Below are positions 10,101-16,100 of a DNA stretch of 21,502 nt, in pieces. Source of the DNA: a virus. The position numbers and the translations under genes are program-made. The notes beneath the pieces were generated by a model that had not been told where the DNA came from, did not search any database, and worked only from the letters and a program-made list of their open reading frames with translations. The stretch is from the IMG/VR virus record IMGVR_UViG_3300033064_001200, positions 1 to 21,502 of that record, one strand, 5' to 3'. Position 1 is the first letter of the stretch, and each line of letters starts with the position of its first letter.

Positions 10101-13100
10101 TCAAATCCGTGGATATTATCCAGGACATGAGTCACAGGTTAAGTCTTGGAAGACTGGTACATCTGTTGAAGTTCTTCGTGGAGAAAAGGCAGAGAAGATT
10201 CCTGCTAAGGGTGATAAGCCAGCAATTGATAGTATTGAGCCAGGAACTCTTAAGGGTCAGGCTTACAAAGATAAGAACGCAGAAATTTCAACAGCAAGAA
10301 AAGAAGCTGGCAAGGCATACACTCCTGATCTAACAGCATCAGAAATCCCTGCAGTACTTGTAGAAAAGCCTAATAGCTTTAGTCGTGGAAACCGTCCAGC
10401 ATTCTTTGGTAAGGCTGCAGAACTTGCAAACCTTAAAGATGGAAAAGCGATCTCTGATGCTCTTAAGGGCAAGAGAGTTGTCTACTTTGATTTTGAAACA
10501 GTAGGAACTGGAAAGTTTGATAACGATAATCCTGATGCACCTATTCAGGTTGCAGCATCTGTCTGGGAAGGTGGAGAGAAGGTTGGAGAGATCAACCTAT
10601 TCATAAATCCAGCAGAGCCTCTTGGAGACTATTACTACAAGACAGACGAAGATGGAAATAGAGTTCTTGACCCAGAGAAGTTACTTAGCTCAGATGGTCA
10701 AACAGTTGACGATGCATTCCTAGCAACTCAGCCATCTATTGAAGATCAGCTTCGTGCATTTGCAGAGTTTGCTGGACAAGATGCAATCTTTGTTGCACAT
10801 AACGCTGAGTTTGATACAAATACATTTGAGAAGTGGGCTAAGAAGTTTGGTATTGATTACAACATGGATGGAGTTATTGATACTCTTGAATTAGCAAAGA
10901 GCATGACTCCTAAGGGTAACAAGCTTGGTCAAGTTGCTAAACGTTATGGTATCGAGAAGACAGATGAAGAGTGGCATGATGCTAGAACTGATTCAGAGGT
11001 TCTTCCAGCAATTCTAGAAGGATTGCTTGGCGATATGAAGCCTGACAATAGAGAGTTTGATCCTGCAACTCGTCTTGCAGAGTTTGAAGCTAAGCGTTCT
11101 TCATACAACGAGAAGCTAGAAGCATTTAAGAAGCAAGAAGCAGAGTTAGCTATGGCTGAAGCAGTCAAGCGTGGTATGTCTGGCGAGCAAGTATCAGTTG
11201 ACGAGATGCTTGGTAAGACTAAGACAACATCTGGCTTTGGTTCTGAAGGAAGCACAGACTCAGCTGAAGAGTATGCATACGAATCAATCTTTGGTGGAAA
11301 GATCAATAACACTTGGGTTGAAGATGACGAGAACACATTCGTTGTTGATGAAGGTGGGGCAACTGTTGGTGATATCAAGGTTGGAGACTTTGTCCCAGCT
11401 GAAGGTGGCGGATACCACGAAGTTGTAGATCTTCAGCAAGACCCAGAAGATCCAAACGGAACTATTGTTGTTCGTAAGATTGTTTCAACTGGTGAGCTAT
11501 ATAGCACAAGAGTTACAGAGAAGAAGTCTCCAGGAATTGGTTGGTCTAACGGCAAGGTTCTTAAGGGAACACTCCGTCGTCGTAATGAACTTGCTGGTAA
11601 GACACCTGCAGAAGTTAAGGATCTAGTATCTAAGCCAGTTGTAGTTGCTCCAGAACCTAAGACAAAGCCAAAGACACCTACACCTAAGGGTAAAAAGTCT
11701 ATTACCCCCGAAGAGACACAAAGCGTTGTCTCTGATGCAATTGAAACAATTACCTCTGGTGCTAAGTCAGATGCAACAATTGAAGAAGCAGTTAAGGGTC
11801 TTCCAGTAGATGACACTGTTAAGTCTGCAGTTCTTGCAGTTCGCCCAGATGCATCTATTAATCATCTTTCAGCAGATGGTGTTGCCCTTAAGGTTGGCGA
11901 CAAAGTTCGTGGAACTAAGCATGGCCGCATGGGTGAAGTTAGAGCAATCCTCACAACATATGGTCCTCGCGGATACAAGAATTATGTCAAGGTAAAGTTT
12001 GATGATGCTGAAAAGCGTGAAAACATTTCAGCAGGTTCACTACAAATTATCAACCCAGATGATGGCGGTGGGTTCTTTACAGATCCAACTCCTCCTGCAA
12101 CTGGAGAACCAGTAAATCCTAACGAGACTCCAAAATCTACAGAAGAGCTGACTTCACTTCTTACTGGAGATGTTACAGACAATACTCCTGCGGTTGAAAT
12201 TCCAGAAGAGCCTGTAGTTATGGATGCTGAAGAGCGAAGCAGAGTTTGGAAACAAAACGAAGAAAAGAGAATGAAATATGCATTGGACCTTAACTATCGT
12301 CAAGTAAGTCCAGAAGCATTAGAAGCACTTACAGCAGCAGTTCAAGATATATCTCAGTACGATAAAGGTCATCAAAGATCTGTTACAGGATTTATGCCAA
12401 ATCTCTCTACTGGTGCACCACTAGAAAGAAAATTTACATTTGTAAAACCAAGTAAAAAAGATCTTGAGCGCCGCGAAGATATGGAAGCGGACGACATTAT
12501 TGTTATGATCGGTCCTAATAATACCGAAGCAATTATTAAGTCAGATGGAAAAATTCTTTACTTTGACAACCCAGCTGCTCCAAACTGGAATTTCAGTGTT
12601 AGATCTCCAGACCTATATACAGCTATTGAAAAGAAAGATGAAATTACTCTTCCTTTAGGAGAGAATCCTGATCTTCAAAAGATGGGAATGATCTCACTTA
12701 ATCGAGAATTCCTTGAAGATCCAATTGGAAGCCCTGATGAAACTCCAAATCCAGATTTTGTTCCAGATAGCGAAGATGCAGAACCTAAGGGCATCAAGCC
12801 AACCAAACAACAGCAAGCAGTTATTGATGCTGTAGTTGCTGGTAAGGATGTAATTGTTCAGGCTCTTGCTGGAACAGGTAAGACCAGCACATTGAAGATG
12901 GCTGCTAAGGCTGTTGCAGAAAAAGATCCAGACAAAACTATTCTTTACATTGCATTTAACAAGGCTGTAGCTGCAGAACTCAACGCTGACCCTGACAAAC
13001 CTTCAAATATGATTGCAAGAACCAATACACAGGTTGCTTGGCATCACTCACCAAAATGGATGCAAAAGCGTAGCTTTGATAAAACACTTTTATCACTACC

Positions 13101-16100
13101 TACAGATGTTGCAGATCACCTTGAAATTGGACCAGTCAAGGTTACAGAAATTAAAAAAGATGGAACAAAGGTAGAAGCAACTTTATCAAGTAGAGAAGTA
13201 GTTGCAGTTGTTCGTCAGGCAGTAACAGCGTTTGCACAAAGTGCAGATGAAAAAATTATGCCTCAACACTTCACAGATAACTTTGTAGATATTCCTGAAG
13301 TATTTATTGATTACGCAGAGCGCTGGTGGTCTGATATCTCAAGCCCTAAGGGTAAGCTGGCAATGAATCAATCATTCCCAGAAAAATATGTTCAGCTAAA
13401 TGGTATTGATGTAACAATGTCTCCAAGTGAAGCTGGTTCAAATCCAGCAACAATGATCCCTGCAGCAGACATTATCTTCTTCGATGAAGCACAGGATATT
13501 AATGATGTTGCTGGCGACTGGGTCCGTAAGCAAACTGTTCAAAAGGTATTTGTTGGAGATGGAAACCAATCTATTTACGGCTTCCGTGGTGCAAAAGATC
13601 AGTTAGATACTCTTGAAGGAGCAGAAAAACTTCAAATCACAGAGTCATTCCGCTTTGGTCCAAATATTGCAGCACCTGCTAACCGATTCCTCGCTGTTGC
13701 TGGAAAGCCAGAAAGAGTTGTTGGAGCTGGAAAAGACCAAGGGAGGGTTGTAGAAAGTCTTGACGATATGCCAGATCCAGATGCGGTTCTTGTTCGCACA
13801 AATGGTGGCGGATTTAAGGCAATGCTCGAGTATCTCGAGCAAGGAAAGATTGTCGGAATTAGTCAATCGACTAAGACAAGGCTTGAAGAAGTTATCGATA
13901 CAACAAGTTGGCTTATGGGTGGAAAGAAAGGCTCGAAGCCAGCGAAATACAATGCAGAAATTGGAATGTACGACTCTTGGGAAGAGCTTTCTACTGCAGT
14001 ACGAGAAGGTAAAGCTCGTCCAGTAAAGGCATTCTATGATTTGGTTACTCAGAATGGAATGCAGAGCATTCGTGAGATTCTAGACCGTGTTGTTGTAGAG
14101 CGTGAAGAAACTGCAGAGAGCAAGATTGCTCTTAAGAACTATAAGCCTCTTACTCTAGATAAAGTAGAGGATGGTTCTACTGGAAAGCTAGATAAAGATG
14201 TTACATACACTATCGAAGGTGATGATGTCGTTCTTACTGGATTCTTTAAATTTAATAACGAAAAGCTCAAAGAAGCTGGATTTAAAGCGAGAAAAGATGC
14301 AGATGGCAACTGGGCAAAAGATCGTCGTATAACAATCGAAGATGACCTTAAGAAAGTTGATAAGCTCAACCAACTAAAGAAAATTCTTGAGGGAGTTATC
14401 GAACCAGTCAAGGCAGATATAGTTATTACGACAGCACATCAGTCAAAAGGTTTGCAGTGGAATAAGGTTCGTATCTTTGATGACTTCTGGGGTCCAAAAT
14501 TTAATAAGGAGACTGGCGAGATTGATATGCCAGCACCAGAAGAACTTCGTCTTGCATACGTTGCAGTTACTCGTGCACAGAAGGAAGTCTATTTAGGACC
14601 TCTTACTTGGGTTAATGATTACACATCTGAAGAAGACGAGCAAGCTTCGTTCTCTCTAGCAGCAATGAATAATATTGAAACAGATCCAGTCCCTGTAACA
14701 CCAGAAGAGTTTGATAATGAAGTACAGGAAACTGCAAAGAAGGCTGACGCAGCCACACAGAAGATTGCAGATGCAATTATTGCAGCCCTTGAAAATGGAA
14801 CTGCTCCTTGGCGTAAGCCTTGGACTGGTGGAGGATTCATTCCAACTAGCGTTGCAACTGGCAAGATGTATGAAGGAACAAACATCCTCGTCCTCTGGGC
14901 AGCTCAAGAGCGTAATGGTTGGACAGACAATCGATGGCTTACATACAAGCAAGCAGAAAAGCTTGGCGGAAATATTAAGCGCGGCGAGAAGGCAACTTCA
15001 ATCATTCACTGGACTCCAAAGTTTAAGGATGTTAACCAGCCAGATGGAACTACCGAAAAGGTATTCGTCTACACACCACCAAAAATTATTAACGTCTTTA
15101 ACGTAGAACAAGCAGAAGGTATTGATCTTCCTCCACTTGTTAAGGGCGAGCCAGTTCCAGTTAGCCAAGCAGAGCAGACTCTTCTTGACACATACAAGGA
15201 TCGTCCAGAGATTTTCTACAAGTCTCAAGACAGCGCTTATTACACTCCAACAACTGACACAATCCACTTACCACTTCGTGAGCAGTTCGGTGCAGAGCAA
15301 GACATTTTTGAAACTTTAGTTCACGAACTTGCACACAGCACGGGGCATAGCAAGAGAGTTAATAGAACAGCTTTACTAGATAACTACGGAACCCACAAGG
15401 CTAGCCGTGGTGAAGAAGAACTTATTGCAGAAATCTCTGTTGCACTTGTTGCAGCACGCTTAGGTGTTGAGATTGACTTCGGTAACGTTGCATCATATGC
15501 AAAGTCATGGCTTGGTGCTTTAAAGAACGATCCACAAATGATTATCAAAGCAGCCAAGCAAGCACAAAAAGCTGTAGACCACATGCTAGGAAAGCAAGAA
15601 GAACCAGCTAAGGTCGATGAAGAAGGAAACCCAGTTGAGCCTGTTGGCGAAGGTGTAGGTAGTGAAGGCACGTCTGGAGAAGAAATTGTAGGAGAAGAAC
15701 CTACAACACCAGAAACAACTCCAGAACCTAATGTTGGAGAGCAAGGTAAAACTGGAGAAGAGATTGCTCAGGGGGATGATATAAAACCTGCTGGTATAAA
15801 AGGTGGACACGATCTCAGCCCTAAAGAAGTATTTAACAATAACTCACCCCGTAGCGATTCAGATGTTAGAAAAGTATATGGTGCAGAAGAGGTATATCAG
15901 CCTCAATTGCAGAGAAAGGTGAAACCACCTGTTGCCCCTAAACGTGCAGATTTTCCAGATAGTGCCTCTTACATAGCAGCTCATAAAAAATATTCTAAAG
16001 AGTACGATGATATGTACCGTGAAATATCAAGAAATATTCAATCTCCAATAGGAGAAAAAAATCTAGACGGGTCTAAAAAAGGTGTTCAAAACTATGTAAA

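Noticed and set aside
13823-13841. Perfect 8-bp inverted repeat TGCTCGAG-TAT-CTCGAGCA
   Set aside because: It lies in the helicase coding region and encodes LEYLEQ; the symmetry follows from repeated Leu-Glu codons. It has no U-run for a terminator and no nearby partner copy.
10474-15591. Exonuclease-helicase-ArdC block as a host defence system
   Set aside because: The domains are fused in one frame inside a phage structural operon with no separate effector or sensor genes, which fits counter-defence or DNA entry better than immunity.
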